Shown: positions 10,764-23,407 of the stretch, in pieces
Position numbering within the stretch: the first letter of the stretch is position 1
How the letters are laid out: each line of letters opens with the position of its first letter
Assembly: GCA_902761975.1 (NCBI GenBank)
Contig: CACWMG010000001.1
Location: forward strand, 8,340 to 72,339
Length of the DNA: 64,000 bases
From: Candidatus Avelusimicrobium pecoris
GTDB lineage: Bacteria; Elusimicrobiota; Elusimicrobia; Elusimicrobiales; Elusimicrobiaceae
Direction: 5' to 3'
The notes under the pieces: generated by a model
Told to the model about the DNA's origin: nothing
Database searches by the model: none
The model's input: only the letters and a program-made list of their open reading frames with translations
Program-made: the position numbers and the translations under genes

Positions 10764-11150
10764 ATGGCTAAAATGACCAAAGATGAATTAGTAAACGCGA
10801 TTGCGGAATTAACCGTATTGGAACTTTCCGAACTCGTGAAAGCAATTGAAGAAAAATTCGGCGTAAAAGCTGCTGCCCCGGCCGTAGCTGTTGCCGCTGC
10901 CCCCGCTGCTGCTGGTGCCGCTGCCGCTGAAGAAAAAGACGAATTCAACGTCATGTTGACCGCTGTTGACGCTGCCAAGAAAATTGCCGTCATCAAAGTA
11001 GTGCGCGAAATCACCGGCTTGGGCCTCAAAGAAGCCAAAGACCTCGTGGAAGGCGCCCCCAAAGCTGTAAAAGAAAACGTTGCCAAAGCCGAAGCTGAAG
11101 AAATGAAGAAAAAATTGACCGAAGCCGGCGGTACCGTAGAACTCAAATAA
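10764..11150 (+). CDS. rplL: 50S ribosomal protein L7/L12
   Basis: A 128-residue acidic stalk protein that recruits translation GTPases. The N-terminal dimerisation domain (about 1-35) is followed by an Ala-rich hinge (about 38-56) and the C-terminal domain with [16 protein letters not shown] and the conserved LVEGAPK stretch. Length is normal. The stop codon is followed by the 11-pair hairpin at 11168-11192. Confidence 0.97.
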   Translation: MAKMTKDELVNAIAELTVLELSELVKAIEEKFGVKAAAPAVAVAAAPAAAGAAAAEEKDEFNVMLTAVDAAKKIAVIKVVREITGLGLKEAKDLVEGAPKAVKENVAKAEAEEMKKKLTEAGGTVELK

Positions 11151-11167
11151 GTCAACTGACTCATTTA

Positions 11168-11192
11168 ATCCCATCCCCTGCGGGGGATGGGA
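11168..11192 (+). terminator. rplL-rpoB attenuator-like hairpin
   Basis: ATCCCATCCCC-TGC-GGGGATGGGAT is a perfect 11-pair hairpin with no T-run. In E. coli the rplL-rpoB gap holds a partial terminator and an RNase III site; a similar role in lowering rpoBC expression is likely but inferred. Confidence 0.5.
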
Positions 11193-11265
11193 TTACGTAC
11201 CCTAAAGGTACTGGTGATAAACGAAGTGCGTTGCGTTTTCACCCAACCACAGCAGGAAGATAGAG

Positions 11266-14200
11266 ATGATTGAAAAACAAACTAATTTTGGCAAGATTAC
11301 TACCAAACTTCCGTTACCCGATTTGCTGGACATGCAAAAGGATTCCTTTAAGGATTTCTTACAATTAGATGTAGCTCCGTCCAAACGCGAACTGAAAGGT
11401 TTGCAAGCCTCGTTTGAAGATGTATTCCCTGTAGAAGCGCCCGACGGAAGCATGCGCTTAGAATTTGTTAAATACGATTTAGGTACCCCCCGCTACGCCA
11501 CCCCGGCCGAAGCCACCGTGCGCGATAGCACTTTTGATGCGCCGCTCAAAGCGACGTTCCTTTTGTACGTCAAACAGAAAAACGGGAACATGAAAAACGC
11601 TTCCGAACAGGAAGTAACCCTTTGTAACTTACCTTTAATGACCGACGCCGGCTGCTTTGTGTTCAACGGGGCAGAACGTGTGGTGGTTAGCCAGATGCAC
11701 CGTTCCCCGGGTATCATTTTTGAAGAAGACGAAGAGAAAAAACAGTCCACCTTTGGTAAACGCCTATACGTGGCGCGCATTATTCCGTACCGCGGCGCGT
11801 GGGTGGAATTTTCCTTTGACCTTAACAACACCCTCTGGGTGCGCATTGACCGCAAGAAAAAAGTAGCCATTTCTACGTTCCTTCGCGCGTGTGGACTGGA
11901 AACCAACGCACAAATCATCCAAACGTTCTATAAATGCGAAGATGTGGAAGTAAAGGCCTCGTCTATGGATAACGTCATTGGCCGCTACGCTGCCGACGAT
12001 ATTTACGACCCGGCCACCGGCGAAGTGCTTTGGAACTTAGAGGACAAAGCCGCCTTGCCGATTGACGATAAACTCTTCCGCACGCTCGTTGAAAAGAAAG
12101 TAAAAACCATTAAAGTTATTTCCGGTAAGCCCCGCCAAGAAGACCCCGCTATTTTGGCCTCCTTGGAGCGCAAAGATTCCGCCCACACCGCTCAAGAAGC
12201 GCAGGCCGAAATCTACAAAAAAATGCGCGGGCAAGACTTTGTGGTACAAGCCCAAGCGGAAAATTTCTTAAATAATTTAATTTTTGATAACCTGCGCCGC
12301 TATGATTTAAGCTTTGTGGGCCGTTATAAAATTAACAAAAAGTTTGCCAATATGTTTGATTTAATTAGCAAACTAAAATGCAAAAAATACACCACCCCCA
12401 AAGAAAACCGCCGCACGCTAAGCACCGAAGACGTAGTAGTAACCGTTAAGTACTTACTCGCTTTGAACGCCGGCGAAGATGCCCAAAAGATGTACGGGCC
12501 GGAATTTGTGTTTAAGACCGACGATATTGACCACTTGGGCAACCGCCGTGTGCGCGGTATCGGCGAACTGTTGGAAAACCAAATCCGCATTGGTTTAAGC
12601 CAAATGGCCAAAACCGCTCGCGACCGCATGAACCGCGAACTGACCACGCCCACCCCACGCGCTTTAATCAACGCGCAACCGGTGCAAGCGATCATCCGCA
12701 AGTTCTTCGGTACGTCTCAACTTTCCCAGTTTATGGACCAAATCAACCCCTTGGGTGAACTTACGCACAAACGCCGTCTGTCCGCCTTGGGTCCCGGTGG
12801 TTTAAACCGCAAACGCGCCGGGTTTGAAGTGCGCGACGTACACTATACGCACTACGGCCGCGTCTGCCCGATTGAAACCCCCGAAGGTCCAAACATCGGG
12901 TTAATTACTTCTTTGGCGTGCTACTCCAAGGTGAACAAATACGGGCTCATTGAAACCCCGTACCGCAAAGTAGTGAACGGCAAAGTAACCGATACGATTG
13001 AAGAATTAACCGCCGACGCAGAAGACGATAAATTTGTAGCCCAGGCCAACACGCCTACCACCAAAGACGGTAAAATTGATACCGAAGCGGTGGCTTGCCG
13101 TGTCCGCGCCGACTATCCTATGATTGCCCCCAAAGAAGTGGACTATATGGACGTGTCCCCCTTGCAGGTAATCAGTGTGTCTGCTGCTCTTATTCCGTTC
13201 TTGGAACACGACGACGCCAACCGTGCGCTGATGGGTTGTAACATGCAACGCCAGGGCGTTCCGTTGTTAATGCCCGAAGCCCCCTATGTGGGTACCGGTA
13301 TTGAGCACGAAGTAGCGCGTGACTCGGGTACGTCTGTAGTAGCTAAACGCCCGGGCCGTGTGCAATTTGCCGACGCTTCCAAAATTGTAGTGGAAGCCAA
13401 AGACGGTACGTGCGACGTATATGAGCTTTTAAAATATAAACGCTCCAACCAAGATACGTGTATCAACCAACACCCCATTGTAAAAACCGGTGACGACGTA
13501 AAAGCCCGCCAAGTAATTGCCGACGGTCCGGCTATGGACAACGGTTATTTGGCCTTAGGGCGCAATATGCTCGTAGGTTTTATGTGCTGGGAAGGATATA
13601 ACTACGAAGACGCTATCTTGGTTTCCAGCCGTTTAATTAAAGAAGACGTATTTACCTCTGTGCACTTGCACGAATTTACGGTAGATGCGCGTAACACCAA
13701 ACTGGGTGCCGAAGAAATCACCCGCGATATTCCTAACATTGGTACGGATGCTTTGTCCCACTTGGATAACGACGGTATTATCTTCCCCGCTACGGTGGTA
13801 GAACCCGGCGACATTTTAGTAGGTAAAGTAACCCCCAAAGGGGAACAACAATTAACCCCCGAAGAACGCCTCTTAAAGGTAATCTTCGGTAAAAAGGCTG
13901 ACGACGTGGTGGACGCTTCCTTGCGCGTACCGCCCGGCACCAGCGGCAAAGTAATTGGTACCCGCGTATTTGTACGCAAAGAAAAATTAACCAAAGAAGA
14001 AGAAAAGAAACGGGCCGCCGCGCTGTTGGATGAACGCGATCATACGATAGCAATGCTCAAAGAACAACGCAAAACTGCTATTGCCAACGCCCGCGAAACC
14101 ATCAAAAATGCCGCTTCTCTAAAGAAAGAAGAAGAACGCTTAAACGCGCTTTATAAACTTTTAGAGAAAAAAGCCGAAGAACACTACAGCCGCGAAAGCG

Positions 14201-15126
14201 AATTTTCTAAACAAGGCGACGAATTGGCCGTTACGGTCAACAAATCCGTGAAAGTGTATATCGCTTCCAAACGCAAATTGCACGTGGGGGACAAAATGTC
14301 TGGCCGCCACGGGAACAAAGGCGTTGTAGCCCGCATCTTGCCGGAAGAAGATATGCCGTTCTTGCCCGATGGCACCCCGTTAGATATTGTGCTCTCGCCG
14401 CTGGGTATTCCTTCTCGTATGAACGTAGGGCAGCTCTTGGAGACCATGCTGGGTTGGGCGGCGCATTACTTGCATTACAATGCCGCTACCCCGGTGTTTG
14501 ACGGACCGAGCGAAGAAGAAGTAGTGAACGAAGTTCGCAAAGCCAAAGAGAAAATTTTGGACGATAAGGGCCTGAAAGGCAAAGAGCGCGAAGAATATGC
14601 CGCTAAATACTTGCCCGACGATTACTGCCGCATTACGCTTTACGACGGCAGAACCGGTGAGCCCTTTGAAGAAAAAGTAACCATTGGTTACATGTATATG
14701 ATGAAACTCATCCACTTGGTGGAAGACAAAGTACACTCCCGCTCCACCGGGCCTTACAGCTTAATTACGCGCCAGCCGTTAGGCGGTAAAGCGCAATTCG
14801 GCGGTCAGCGCTTCGGGGAAATGGAAGTGTGGGCCATGGAAGGGTACGGTGCTACCTACACCCTCCAAGAGTTCTTAACCGTCAAGTCCGACGATTACGA
14901 CGGCCGCACCAAGATGTATGAGTCTATCGTAAAGGGCAAAGCCCCCACCGCGCCCGGTGTGCCGGAATCCTTTAAGGTACTCATTAAAGAATTGCAGGCC
15001 CTGGGGCTGAGTGTAGATTTACTCAAAAAGCACGACAACGGCAAATCCACCGTTGTTGAAGCGGAAGAAAAACCGCAACAACCTGCCGCTGAAGTTTCCG
15101 CGGCTGAGACCGAGGAAACCAAATAA
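11266..15126 (+). CDS. rpoB: DNA-directed RNA polymerase subunit beta
   Basis: A 1286-residue beta subunit. The rifampicin pocket [11 protein letters not shown] begins near residue 483. D491, H501 and S506 match E. coli D516, H526 and S531, all wild type, while I493 replaces N518. Downstream are the hallmark [19 protein letters not shown] and the [12 protein letters not shown] active-site region. The last 25 residues are an Ala/Glu-rich tail not found in E. coli. A coiled stretch of charged residues around 903-975 is a lineage insert. ATG 11266 follows AGGAAGATAGAG. rpoC starts 14 bases after the stop codon. Confidence 0.98.
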   Translation: MIEKQTNFGKITTKLPLPDLLDMQKDSFKDFLQLDVAPSKRELKGLQASFEDVFPVEAPDGSMRLEFVKYDLGTPRYATPAEATVRDSTFDAPLKATFLLYVKQKNGNMKNASEQEVTLCNLPLMTDAGCFVFNGAERVVVSQMHRSPGIIFEEDEEKKQSTFGKRLYVARIIPYRGAWVEFSFDLNNTLWVRIDRKKKVAISTFLRACGLETNAQIIQTFYKCEDVEVKASSMDNVIGRYAADDIYDPATGEVLWNLEDKAALPIDDKLFRTLVEKKVKTIKVISGKPRQEDPAILASLERKDSAHTAQEAQAEIYKKMRGQDFVVQAQAENFLNNLIFDNLRRYDLSFVGRYKINKKFANMFDLISKLKCKKYTTPKENRRTLSTEDVVVTVKYLLALNAGEDAQKMYGPEFVFKTDDIDHLGNRRVRGIGELLENQIRIGLSQMAKTARDRMNRELTTPTPRALINAQPVQAIIRKFFGTSQLSQFMDQINPLGELTHKRRLSALGPGGLNRKRAGFEVRDVHYTHYGRVCPIETPEGPNIGLITSLACYSKVNKYGLIETPYRKVVNGKVTDTIEELTADAEDDKFVAQANTPTTKDGKIDTEAVACRVRADYPMIAPKEVDYMDVSPLQVISVSAALIPFLEHDDANRALMGCNMQRQGVPLLMPEAPYVGTGIEHEVARDSGTSVVAKRPGRVQFADASKIVVEAKDGTCDVYELLKYKRSNQDTCINQHPIVKTGDDVKARQVIADGPAMDNGYLALGRNMLVGFMCWEGYNYEDAILVSSRLIKEDVFTSVHLHEFTVDARNTKLGAEEITRDIPNIGTDALSHLDNDGIIFPATVVEPGDILVGKVTPKGEQQLTPEERLLKVIFGKKADDVVDASLRVPPGTSGKVIGTRVFVRKEKLTKEEEKKRAAALLDERDHTIAMLKEQRKTAIANARETIKNAASLKKEEERLNALYKLLEKKAEEHYSRESEFSKQGDELAVTVNKSVKVYIASKRKLHVGDKMSGRHGNKGVVARILPEEDMPFLPDGTPLDIVLSPLGIPSRMNVGQLLETMLGWAAHYLHYNAATPVFDGPSEEEVVNEVRKAKEKILDDKGLKGKEREEYAAKYLPDDYCRITLYDGRTGEPFEEKVTIGYMYMMKLIHLVEDKVHSRSTGPYSLITRQPLGGKAQFGGQRFGEMEVWAMEGYGATYTLQEFLTVKSDDYDGRTKMYESIVKGKAPTAPGVPESFKVLIKELQALGLSVDLLKKHDNGKSTVVEAEEKPQQPAAEVSAAETEETK

Positions 15127-15140
15127 GCGGGAGAGAAACT

Positions 15141-18100
15141 ATGCAAACGAAAAAAGTAAAAAAGAACAACGAACTTAACTTTTTTGACTTTGATGCCATC
15201 CGTTTAGGCATCGCTAGCCCGGAACAAATCAGTGCCTGGTCTTTTGGGGAAGTGAAAAAACCTGAGACCATTAACTACCGCACCTTAAAACCGGAGCGCG
15301 ACGGCTTATTCTGCGAACGCATTTTCGGGCCGACCAAAGACTTTGAATGTGCCTGCGGAAAATACCGCTGGCCCAAATACCGCGGCATTAAGTGCGACCG
15401 CTGCGGTGTGGAAGTGACCGAATCTAAAGTACGCCGCGAACGCATGGGGCATATTGAACTGGCTGTGCCGGTAGCCCATGTGTGGTTCTTGCGTAAAAAT
15501 CCGTCCCGCATTGGTATTTTGTTAGACCAACGCACCAGCGATTTGGAACGTGTGGTTTATTATGCCGCTTATGTGGTATTGGAAGATTGTGTAGATAGCG
15601 TAACCGGACGCACGGATTTTAAGAAAGGCACCCTCCTTTCCGACGCCCAAGTGCGCGAAGCCCGCAAAAAACACGGTGCCCGCCTCAAAGTAGGCATTGG
15701 GGCCCCGGCTATTAAAACGCTTTTGGAAGGGATTGATTTTGACAAAGAAATCCCCGCGTTGCATGAACAACTTAAAAACACGCAAAGCGAATTAGAGCGC
15801 ACCAAACTTATCCGCCGTGTAAAAACGATGGAAGAGTTTAAGGAAAGCGGCAACCGCCCGGAATGGATGATTTTAAGCGTATTGCCTGTCATCCCGCCGG
15901 ACTTGCGCCCCTTGGTACCGCTGGATGGCGGACGCTTTGCCGCGTCGGACCTCAACGATTTGTACCGTCGCATTATTAACCGCAACAACCGCTTAAAACA
16001 CATTGAATCCTTGCGCGCCCCTGAGGTAATGATTTACAACGAAAAACGCCTCTTGCAAGAAGCAGTGGATGCGCTGATTGAAAACGGTGCCCGCGGGAAA
16101 GTATTTATCGGGCCCGGTGGCCGTCCGCTTAAATCTTTGTCGGACAGCATTAAAGGCAAACACGGGCGTTTCCGCCAAAACCTGCTAGGTAAACGTGTGG
16201 ACTATTCCGGCCGTTCTGTCATTGTAGTAGGGCCGAACTTGAAAATCCACCAATGCGGTCTGCCCAAACTGATGGCCTTGGAACTGTTTAAACCCTTTAT
16301 CATTGGCGAGCTTATGAAACGGGACGGCACGACGTTAAAATCGGCCAAAAAGATGTTGGAAAAAGTGCGCCCGGAAATTTGGGATATTTTGGAAAAAGTA
16401 ACCCAAGCGCACCCCGTTATGCTCAACCGTGCTCCTACCTTGCACCGCTTAGGTATTCAAGCATTTGAACCCGTACTCATTGAAGGTAAAGCAATTCAGC
16501 TTCACCCGCTCACCTGTGCGGCTTTCAACGCTGACTTCGACGGTGACCAGATGGCTGTGCACGTACCGCTATCCTTAGAATCGCAAATGGAAGCGCGCAC
16601 GCTCATGTTGGCTTCCAACAACATTTTGTCCCCGGCTTCCGGTAAACCGATTGCGGCCCCGTCCCACGATATGGTACTAGGGGTGAACTGGATTACCACC
16701 ATTAAAGACGGCGACATTGGCGAAGGCGGTATTTACGGTTCTAAAGAAGAAGCCTTAGTGGCCTTGGAATATGGCAAACTTTCTTACCACGCCAAAATTA
16801 AAGTGCGCGGCATGAACGCCATTCCGGAAATGGACGCCAAAGGCAAACCGGTAACTGACCCGGCGCAGTGGAAAGATTTTACCTCGGTAGGGCGCATTAT
16901 TTTCAACCAAGCCATGCCGAAAGGTTGGGAATTTATCAATAAAACGATTGGTAAAAAAGAGCTGGGCGCGTTAGTAGATGAATGCTACAAGAGCAAAAAA
17001 TACGGCCGCGCCGCTGCCGTGCAACTTTTAGACAACATTATGAAGATGGGGTATCACTATGCTACCTTGTCCGGGTTGTCTATCTCTATTGCCGATATGA
17101 CCATTCCTTCCGCCAAGAAGGACATGATTGAAAAAGCGAAAAAAGAAGTGGCCAAAATCCAAGCCCAGGCCGAGGCCGGTATCATTACCGAAGGCGAACG
17201 CTATAATAAAGTCATTGATATTTGGACCCGCGTCACTGACGACGTTGCCAACGAACTTTTCAAAGAAATGAAAAAGTTTGAAGAATCCAAATATGACCCC
17301 ACCAACAAAGAACACAGCGGGCAACGCTTTAACTCCGTCTATTTGATGGCGGACTCCGGCGCCCGCGGTTCGCGCCAACAGGTGCGTCAGCTAGCCGGTA
17401 TGCGCGGTCTAATGGCTAAACCGCAGAAAAAACTGACCGGCGGACAGGGTGAAATTATTGAAAACCCCATTACCGCTAACTTCCGTGAAGGGCTGTCCGT
17501 GTTAGAGTACTTTATTTCTACGCACGGTGGACGTAAAGGTCTTTCCGATACCGCTTTGAAAACGGCCGACGCCGGTTACTTAACCCGCCGCTTGGTGGAC
17601 GTAGCCCACAACGTCGTAATTACCGAACAGGACTGCGGTACGCACAACGGGATTGTCGTAAAATCCCTCATGAGCGGGGAAGAAATGGTGGAACCGTTAG
17701 ACGAACGTATTTTAGGCCGCACCAGCTTAGAAGATGTGGTAGTTAAAGTACAAAAAGCGGACGGTAAAGAAGAAGAAAAAACCATCATTAAAGAAGGCGA
17801 TTTAATTACCTTAGAGCAAGCCAAAGAAGTCAAGAAATATGGCGTAGAATCGGTGCGGATCCGCTCCGTGCTGACCTGCGAAGCCCCTTACGGGGTGTGT
17901 GCCAAATGTTACGGGCTTTCCTTGGCTACCGCTTCTAACAGTAACCCTGGGGACTCGGTCGGTATTATTGCCGCCCAGTCCATTGGCGAACCGGGTACGC
18001 AGCTTACGCTCCGTACGTTCCACATCGGTGGTACGGCCTCGCGCGTACTTTCGCGCAGCCAGGCCGTTGCCGAAACCGACGGGAAAGTAACGTTTAAAGA

Positions 18101-19328
18101 TATCAAAACGATTACCAACCAGTTTGACAACCAAATCTGTATTTCCAGAAACGGGTCTATCTTTGTGACCGCTGGAAATGGTACAATAAAAGAGTACAAG
18201 ATTCAGTACGGTGCCAATATCTTAACCCAAGATAAAGCCACCGTGAAAAAAGGTTCTTTACTTGCCGAGTGGGACCCGCACTCCATCCCGGTACTCGCGG
18301 AAACGAAAGGGACCGTGAAACTTACGGACGTGATTGAAGGTATCACCCTGCAAGAAGAACGCAACAAAGTAACAGGCGTTATTGAACGCAAAATTACGGC
18401 GAGCCGCGGCGGTAAAAATAACCCGCGTATCAGCATTACCAGCAAAGGGGCGGGCAAGGCACTGAACTTGCCGCTACCGATTGACACCATTTTGATGGTG
18501 GAAGACGGCGAAGAAGTCAACCCCGGTGATGTGCTTGCCAAGATCGGGCGCGAGGCCGGTGGTACGAAAGATATTACCGGTGGTTTGCCCCGTATTGCGG
18601 AGTTGTTTGAAGCCCGCAGACCCCATAACCCGGCTATCATTTCCGAGTTTGAAGGGATTGTCAGCTTGGAAACTTCGCCCAAAGGTTTGATTGAAGTAGT
18701 CGTGCGGAACGAAGAAACCAACCAGGTTAAGCAGTACAGCATTCCGCAAGGCAAACACTTAGTAGTATATGAAGGCGACCACGTAGGCGTAGGCGAAGCC
18801 CTTACCGACGGCGCCATTGACCCCCACGACGTGCTGCGCGTGAAGGGCGAAAAAGAAGCACAAGAGTTCCTCTTAAACGCCATCCAAGAAGTGTACCGCT
18901 TGCAGGGCGTAACCATCAACGACCGCCATATTGAGGTTATTGTGCGGCAGATGTTAGGGAACGTGAAAATTCTGGATGCGGGAGATACCCACTTCCTTAA
19001 AGGAGAAGTTGTCAGCCGCGGCCGCTGGCTGCGTGAAAACGCTAAAATGAAAGCCGAGGGCAAACGCTTGGCTGATGCGGAAACCATCCTTTTAGGTATT
19101 AGTAAGGCGTCTATCGCTTCCGAATCGTTTATTTCCGCGGCTTCGTTCCAAGAAACCACCAAGGTTTTGACGGACGCCGCTATTGAAGGCAAGATTGACG
19201 AATTGCAAGGCCTCAAAGAAAACGTAATCGTAGGTCATTTAATCCCCGCCGGTACGGGTATTTCCGCGCGGCAAATGGCCAAAGAGTTTAACCAAAAACG
19301 CAAAGAAACTAAAATAGGAGAGAAGTAA
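15141..19328 (+). CDS. rpoC: DNA-directed RNA polymerase subunit beta'
   Basis: A 1395-residue beta' subunit. The catalytic magnesium motif NADFDGD is at residues 463-469. The N-terminal zinc-binding cluster CACGKY...CDRCG and the second cluster [11 protein letters not shown] are intact. The bridge helix and trigger loop region follow, including [13 protein letters not shown] near residue 950. The stop codon overlaps the rpsL start codon by one base, so RNA polymerase and the str ribosomal genes are one transcription unit here. Confidence 0.98.
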   Translation: MQTKKVKKNNELNFFDFDAIRLGIASPEQISAWSFGEVKKPETINYRTLKPERDGLFCERIFGPTKDFECACGKYRWPKYRGIKCDRCGVEVTESKVRRERMGHIELAVPVAHVWFLRKNPSRIGILLDQRTSDLERVVYYAAYVVLEDCVDSVTGRTDFKKGTLLSDAQVREARKKHGARLKVGIGAPAIKTLLEGIDFDKEIPALHEQLKNTQSELERTKLIRRVKTMEEFKESGNRPEWMILSVLPVIPPDLRPLVPLDGGRFAASDLNDLYRRIINRNNRLKHIESLRAPEVMIYNEKRLLQEAVDALIENGARGKVFIGPGGRPLKSLSDSIKGKHGRFRQNLLGKRVDYSGRSVIVVGPNLKIHQCGLPKLMALELFKPFIIGELMKRDGTTLKSAKKMLEKVRPEIWDILEKVTQAHPVMLNRAPTLHRLGIQAFEPVLIEGKAIQLHPLTCAAFNADFDGDQMAVHVPLSLESQMEARTLMLASNNILSPASGKPIAAPSHDMVLGVNWITTIKDGDIGEGGIYGSKEEALVALEYGKLSYHAKIKVRGMNAIPEMDAKGKPVTDPAQWKDFTSVGRIIFNQAMPKGWEFINKTIGKKELGALVDECYKSKKYGRAAAVQLLDNIMKMGYHYATLSGLSISIADMTIPSAKKDMIEKAKKEVAKIQAQAEAGIITEGERYNKVIDIWTRVTDDVANELFKEMKKFEESKYDPTNKEHSGQRFNSVYLMADSGARGSRQQVRQLAGMRGLMAKPQKKLTGGQGEIIENPITANFREGLSVLEYFISTHGGRKGLSDTALKTADAGYLTRRLVDVAHNVVITEQDCGTHNGIVVKSLMSGEEMVEPLDERILGRTSLEDVVVKVQKADGKEEEKTIIKEGDLITLEQAKEVKKYGVESVRIRSVLTCEAPYGVCAKCYGLSLATASNSNPGDSVGIIAAQSIGEPGTQLTLRTFHIGGTASRVLSRSQAVAETDGKVTFKDIKTITNQFDNQICISRNGSIFVTAGNGTIKEYKIQYGANILTQDKATVKKGSLLAEWDPHSIPVLAETKGTVKLTDVIEGITLQEERNKVTGVIERKITASRGGKNNPRISITSKGAGKALNLPLPIDTILMVEDGEEVNPGDVLAKIGREAGGTKDITGGLPRIAELFEARRPHNPAIISEFEGIVSLETSPKGLIEVVVRNEETNQVKQYSIPQGKHLVVYEGDHVGVGEALTDGAIDPHDVLRVKGEKEAQEFLLNAIQEVYRLQGVTINDRHIEVIVRQMLGNVKILDAGDTHFLKGEVVSRGRWLRENAKMKAEGKRLADAETILLGISKASIASESFISAASFQETTKVLTDAAIEGKIDELQGLKENVIVGHLIPAGTGISARQMAKEFNQKRKETKIGEK

Positions 19329-19708
19329 TGCCAACAGTAAACCAATTAGTAAAATACGGCCGGGCAAAAGAACAAAACAGAACTAAATCGCCCGCGTTGC
19401 AAGCCTGCCCCCAACGGCGCGGTGTTTGCACCCGTGTTTACACCACCACCCCTAAAAAACCGAACTCTGCTCTACGCAAAGTAGCCCGTGTGAAGCTGAC
19501 TTCCAAAATGGAAGTAACCGCTTACATCCCGGGTGTGGGGCACAACTTGCAGGAACACTCCATCGTGCTCGTGCGCGGTGGCCGTGTGAAAGACTTGCCG
19601 GGTGTGCGTTATCACATCATCCGCGGCGCGTTAGACGCTGCCGGTGTAGAAAACAGAAAGCAGGGCCGCTCGCTTTACGGCGTAAAACGCCCCAAAGCTG
19701 GTAAATAA
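19328..19708 (+). CDS. rpsL: 30S ribosomal protein S12
   Basis: A 126-residue S12, part of the decoding centre. It shows the conserved [15 protein letters not shown] segment and the [13 protein letters not shown] loop, both sites of streptomycin resistance changes; the residues here are the susceptible type. Length is normal. It begins on the last base of the rpoC stop codon. Confidence 0.98.
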   Translation: MPTVNQLVKYGRAKEQNRTKSPALQACPQRRGVCTRVYTTTPKKPNSALRKVARVKLTSKMEVTAYIPGVGHNLQEHSIVLVRGGRVKDLPGVRYHIIRGALDAAGVENRKQGRSLYGVKRPKAGK

Positions 19709-19732
19709 TTTTTAGGAGTGAGATAAAAGAAT

Positions 19733-20212
19733 ATGCCGAGAAAAGGTTTAAGACCCAGAGACAGAAGACCGCAACCCGCGCCGGATTATAAATATAATTC
19801 CGTGCTCGTGGCCCGGTTTATTAACAAATTAAATTTTGAAGGCAAAACCGCCACCGCCGCCAAAATCTTGGACGACGCCATGGATATTATTGCCGAAAAA
19901 ACCAAAGAAAACGCCTTAGACGTTTTCACCAAATGTATTGAAAACGTACGCCCCTTGGTGGAAGTAAAAGCCCGCCGCGTGGGGGGTGCTAACTACCAAG
20001 TACCTACCGAGGTAAAACCCTTGCGCAGCACTACGCTGGCCATGCGCTGGCTGATTGGTGCCGCCCAAAGCCGCAAAGGCCGCCCCATGGCTGAAAAATT
20101 AGCCGAAGAAATCATCTTGGGCGCCAAGAAAGAAGGTACCGCGTTTAAAAAACGTGAAGATGTGCACCGCATGGCCGAGGCCAACCGCGCGTTTGCCCAT
20201 TTTAAATGGTAA
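19733..20212 (+). CDS. rpsG: 30S ribosomal protein S7
   Basis: A 159-residue S7 that organises the head of the 30S subunit and contacts tRNA at the E site. It starts with [12 protein letters not shown] and contains the [20 protein letters not shown] segment with the conserved beta hairpin. Length is normal. A site reading AGGAGTGAG precedes the ATG. In E. coli it is the autoregulator of the str operon. Confidence 0.97.
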   Translation: MPRKGLRPRDRRPQPAPDYKYNSVLVARFINKLNFEGKTATAAKILDDAMDIIAEKTKENALDVFTKCIENVRPLVEVKARRVGGANYQVPTEVKPLRSTTLAMRWLIGAAQSRKGRPMAEKLAEEIILGAKKEGTAFKKREDVHRMAEANRAFAHFKW

Positions 20213-20229
20213 GCTAGGAACTCAAATCT

Positions 20230-22332
20230 ATGGCTGAATTTAAAACCTATCCGTTAGATAAAATCCGCAATATCGGTATTATCGCGCACATTGACGCGGG
20301 TAAGACCACCACTTCCGAACGTATTTTGTATTATACCGGTAAAGTGCACAAAATCGGCGAAACGCACGACGGTGCGTCCGTAACCGACTGGATGGAACAG
20401 GAACGTGAACGCGGTATTACCATTACCTCCGCGGCCATTTACTGCGTGTGGAAAGATTGCCAATTAAACATTATTGACACTCCCGGACACGTGGACTTTA
20501 CGGCCGAAGTAGAACGCTCCTTGCGCGTGTTAGACGGCGCTGTATGCTGCTTTGACGGTGTACAGGGCGTAGAACCGCAATCCGAAACCGTGTGGCGCCA
20601 GGCCGATAAATACCACGTACCGCGAATTGCCTACATTAACAAAATGGATCGCATTGGCGCGGACTTTATCCGCTCGGCCAACTCCATTAAAGAAAAATTG
20701 GGCGGTAACGCCTGCCCGATCCAGTTGCCTATCGGCGCCGAAGACAAGTTTGTCGGCGTGATTGACCTGGTAAAAATGAAAGGCATTATTTGGGACGGCG
20801 ACCACAACGGGGCCACGTTTAACGAAGTGGACATCCCGGCTGAATCGGTGGAGCTGGCCAACCAATACCGCAACGAAATGTTGGAAAAACTGGCGGACTT
20901 TGATGAAAACATCATGGAACGCTACTTAAACGGCGAAACCAATTTTACCGTAGAAGAAATTAAAAAAGCTATCCGCAAAGGTACACTAACGGGTAAATTC
21001 TTCCCTGTTATTTGCGGTTCTTCTTACAAAAACAAAGGCGTACAGCCCTTGTTGGATTGTGTGAACGACTATCTACCCTCTCCTGTAGATGTGCCGGCCG
21101 TCAAAGGCACCAACCCCAACACCGGTGCTGAAGAATTCCGCAAACCGTCCAACAGCGAACCGTTCTGCGGGCTGATCTTCAAAGTACAGACCGACCCCTT
21201 TGTAGGGAAACTGAGCTTCTTCCGTATTTATTCCGGTACGATTAAAGCCGGGGACGCGGTTTACTTCCCGGGCAAAAACGCTACCGAACGCTTTGGCCGT
21301 ATGATGCGTATGATGGCCGATAAACGCGAAGAAGTAAAAGAACTTTCCGCCGGGGAAATTGCCGCTACCGTGGCTATTAAAAACTCCCGCGTGGGGCAGA
21401 CTATCTGCTCGCCGGATCACCCGATTGTGCTGGAAAGCATTACCTTCCCGGAACCGGTAATTTCCATTGCCGTAGAGCCGAAATCTAAAGCCGACGAAGA
21501 AAAAATGTCCAACGCCTTGGCGCGCCTCGCGGAAGAAGACCAAACCTTCCGCGTCCGCACCGACGAAGAAACCGGCCAAACCGTTATCAGCGGTATGGGC
21601 GAACTTCACTTGGATATTATCGTTGACCGTATGAAACGCGAATTTAACGTCCAAGCCAATGTAGGCGCGCCGCAAGTAGCCTACCGCGAAACCATCACCA
21701 AGACCGTGGAACAAGAAACCAAGTTCGTACGTCAGTCCGGTGGTCGCGGGCAATATGGGCACGTATTCTTGCGCTTAGAGCCGCAGGAAAAAGGCAAGGG
21801 CTTTGAGTTTGTCAACGAAATCACCCAGGGCCGTATTCCTAAAGAATATATCCCGGCGATTGAAAAAGGTTGCCGCGAAGCCTTGGACAGCGGTGCCTTG
21901 GCCGGGTATCCCTTGGTGGACCTCAAAGTAGCCGTATTTGACGGTTCGTTCCACGAGGTAGACTCCTCCGAAATGGCCTTCAAAATTGCCGCCTCTATGG
22001 CTCTCAAAGATGGGGCTAAAAAAGCCAACCCCGTCATCTTGGAACCGATTATGAAAGTGGAAGTAGTCGCTCCGGAAGCCAACCTCGGGGATATTATCGG
22101 GGATTTGAGCAGCCGCCGCGGCCAAATCGGCGAGATGGGTGTACGCGGTAACGTACGCTACGTGCGTGCCGAAGTACCGCTGGCTGAAATGTTCGGGTAT
22201 GCCACCAACGTGCGCTCCTTGTCTCAAGGCCGCGCCTCGTTTACGATGGAACCGAGCCACTACGCGGAAGTGCCTGCCAACGTCGCTAAAGCGATTGTGG
22301 AAAAACGCACCGCCGCTAAAGCAGCCGCGTAA
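20230..22332 (+). CDS. fusA: Elongation factor G
   Basis: A 700-residue translocase GTPase. G1 AHIDAGKTT is at residues 19-27, G3 DTPGH at 83-87 and G4 NKMD at 137-140. The domain IV and V motifs, including GGRGQYGHV and GYPLVDLKV, are present. Length is normal. It ends the rplJ-to-fusA unit; tuf, which often follows, is absent, and a terminator lies 28 bases on. Confidence 0.98.
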   Translation: MAEFKTYPLDKIRNIGIIAHIDAGKTTTSERILYYTGKVHKIGETHDGASVTDWMEQERERGITITSAAIYCVWKDCQLNIIDTPGHVDFTAEVERSLRVLDGAVCCFDGVQGVEPQSETVWRQADKYHVPRIAYINKMDRIGADFIRSANSIKEKLGGNACPIQLPIGAEDKFVGVIDLVKMKGIIWDGDHNGATFNEVDIPAESVELANQYRNEMLEKLADFDENIMERYLNGETNFTVEEIKKAIRKGTLTGKFFPVICGSSYKNKGVQPLLDCVNDYLPSPVDVPAVKGTNPNTGAEEFRKPSNSEPFCGLIFKVQTDPFVGKLSFFRIYSGTIKAGDAVYFPGKNATERFGRMMRMMADKREEVKELSAGEIAATVAIKNSRVGQTICSPDHPIVLESITFPEPVISIAVEPKSKADEEKMSNALARLAEEDQTFRVRTDEETGQTVISGMGELHLDIIVDRMKREFNVQANVGAPQVAYRETITKTVEQETKFVRQSGGRGQYGHVFLRLEPQEKGKGFEFVNEITQGRIPKEYIPAIEKGCREALDSGALAGYPLVDLKVAVFDGSFHEVDSSEMAFKIAASMALKDGAKKANPVILEPIMKVEVVAPEANLGDIIGDLSSRRGQIGEMGVRGNVRYVRAEVPLAEMFGYATNVRSLSQGRASFTMEPSHYAEVPANVAKAIVEKRTAAKAAA

Positions 22333-22360
22333 GCAAAATAGTTTCAAAGTAGTAGAATTA

Positions 22361-22386
22361 GACCCCCGAAAACGGGGGTCTTTTTA
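22361..22386. terminator. Terminator after fusA
   Basis: GACCCCCG-AAAA-CGGGGGTC (22361-22380) is followed by TTTTTAA. On the other strand the convergent prepilin gene ends 31 bases away and the hairpin could serve it as well. Confidence 0.9.
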
Positions 22387-22411
22387 ATGGGTTTATTTTT
22401 TCTTTGTAAAT

Positions 22412-23047
22412 TTATTCAGCTCTGTATTCCCACCCTTGATTGATTAAAGACTTGCAAATTTCCCGTCCGTTATCCGTATACCCTGTACAAACTTTTTCCG
22501 GGGTTTCGTTGCCGCAAACGTGGGGATAGTCTTTCCATAAATCATAAATACACTTTTCCTCTGAGCAGTTCCCATCACAACGGCATGCATATTGTCCACA
22601 ACCATCATCAAAAGCATAATAAAAGTTTTTTGTATAAAAGAATAAGTTGTATTTCCAAATGCCTCCTGTTAAATCAACATCCCACAAATTATGATTGGTG
22701 TAGTAACTTTCCCCAGTATCTCCTTGTTCCAACCATAACATGTTGAAGTTCTTTTCCACAATATTCATATTAGACAATGCCTCTGCTAGTCTGCTCTTCT
22801 CCACTGCCTTTTGATACTGTGGCACCGCCACCGCCGCCAATATGCCGATAATTAGCACCACGACCAACAGCTCAATGAGGGTAAAACCGCAAGCCGTTTT
22901 CTTCCCCCCTAGTGTGGGGGAAGTGGCACACAGTGCCAATGGGGGGTTATCCAATAAGGTTTCCTTATTTACAACCCCCTTACCCCCTTTCAGGGTACTT
23001 TCCCCACAAGGGGGACAGGTTACAATATTTACTCGTTTTTTCATCAT
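22412..23047 (-). CDS. Type IV prepilin with a 54-residue, repeat-bearing leader
   Basis: A 211-residue protein with predicted cut G54/F55 and the GFTLIELL helix start. The mature part (about 157 residues) has many Cys (a run such as CGQYACRCDGNCSEEKC), suggesting several disulfides outside the membrane. The leader is unusually long because a GC-rich family 2 repeat (22903-23016) is translated within it. Two adjacent ATGs (23047 and 23044) follow TAAGGAGAAAA; either may be used. The 5' leader is copy B of the structured RNA motif. The gene stands alone, convergent with fusA. Confidence 0.85.
   Translation of the reverse strand: MMKKRVNIVTCPPCGESTLKGGKGVVNKETLLDNPPLALCATSPTLGGKKTACGFTLIELLVVVLIIGILAAVAVPQYQKAVEKSRLAEALSNMNIVEKNFNMLWLEQGDTGESYYTNHNLWDVDLTGGIWKYNLFFYTKNFYYAFDDGCGQYACRCDGNCSEEKCIYDLWKDYPHVCGNETPEKVCTGYTDNGREICKSLINQGWEYRAE
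22903..23016. repeat. Family 2 GC-rich repeat inside a prepilin leader
   Basis: Hairpin ends built from CCCCC/GGGGG tracts flank a central ACCCCC...AATAAGG core. It aligns, on the minus strand, with 52566-52682: both share GTCCCCCTTG-Y-GGGGAAA, then GGGGGTT, AATAAG-R-AAACCT and TTCCCCC...GGGGGG. Confidence 0.75.
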
Positions 23048-23330
23048 TTTGTTTTCTCCTTATTTTCTGTTTAAGGAGCCAACAAAAACGGTTGTTCCCT
23101 TGAGCCAGAGCAAGTGCCTCAAAAAAACAGCCGTAGTCTACCGTATAAAACGATATACATTGGACGCAAAACAACAGGATTCGAAGGCCTGTTGTTCTGT
23201 GTCTGTATAGGCCGTTTTCGGACTTGCTCTGGGGTGTTTTCACACCGCCACCGTATGCTGTATACGGTTCCAAAAACAGAAAAAAATTTTTAATTTTTAC
23301 GTCTTTAAGAGTATAGCAAATTTGCGGAAG
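23048..23330 (-). promoter_or_regulatory. Structured RNA leader of a prepilin gene (copy B)
   Basis: The promoter -10 TATACT (plus-strand 23310-23315) has TGC upstream. Pairings in plus coordinates: H1 23251-23256/23262-23267; H2 23233-23237/23242-23246 with a GAAA loop in the RNA; P1 23105-23115/23222-23232, 11 perfect pairs, directly abutting H2; P2 23124-23132/23210-23218, nine pairs with one G-U; P3 23163-23178/23188-23203, 16 positions with one G-U and one mismatch; P4 23143-23147/23154-23158. Between P1 and the gene, CTCCTTA and TAAGGAG (23072-23078/23056-23062) form a perfect hairpin that hides the Shine-Dalgarno site. Confidence 0.8.
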
Positions 23331-23407
23331 TTGAGAAAAGTAAAATCAATTTGTTATTCCCGACAAAGAAACGCGGGAATAACGGTTAATAGACAACGAC
23401 CAAAAAC

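Noticed and set aside
12720-12765. Rifampicin resistance change in rpoB (Ile at the E. coli N518 position)
   Set aside because: The main resistance positions (D516, H526, S531 equivalents) are wild type. A lineage difference is more likely.
18203-19216. 337-residue minus-strand frame within rpoC
   Set aside because: It mirrors the codon pattern of rpoC and shows no family motifs or ribosome site.
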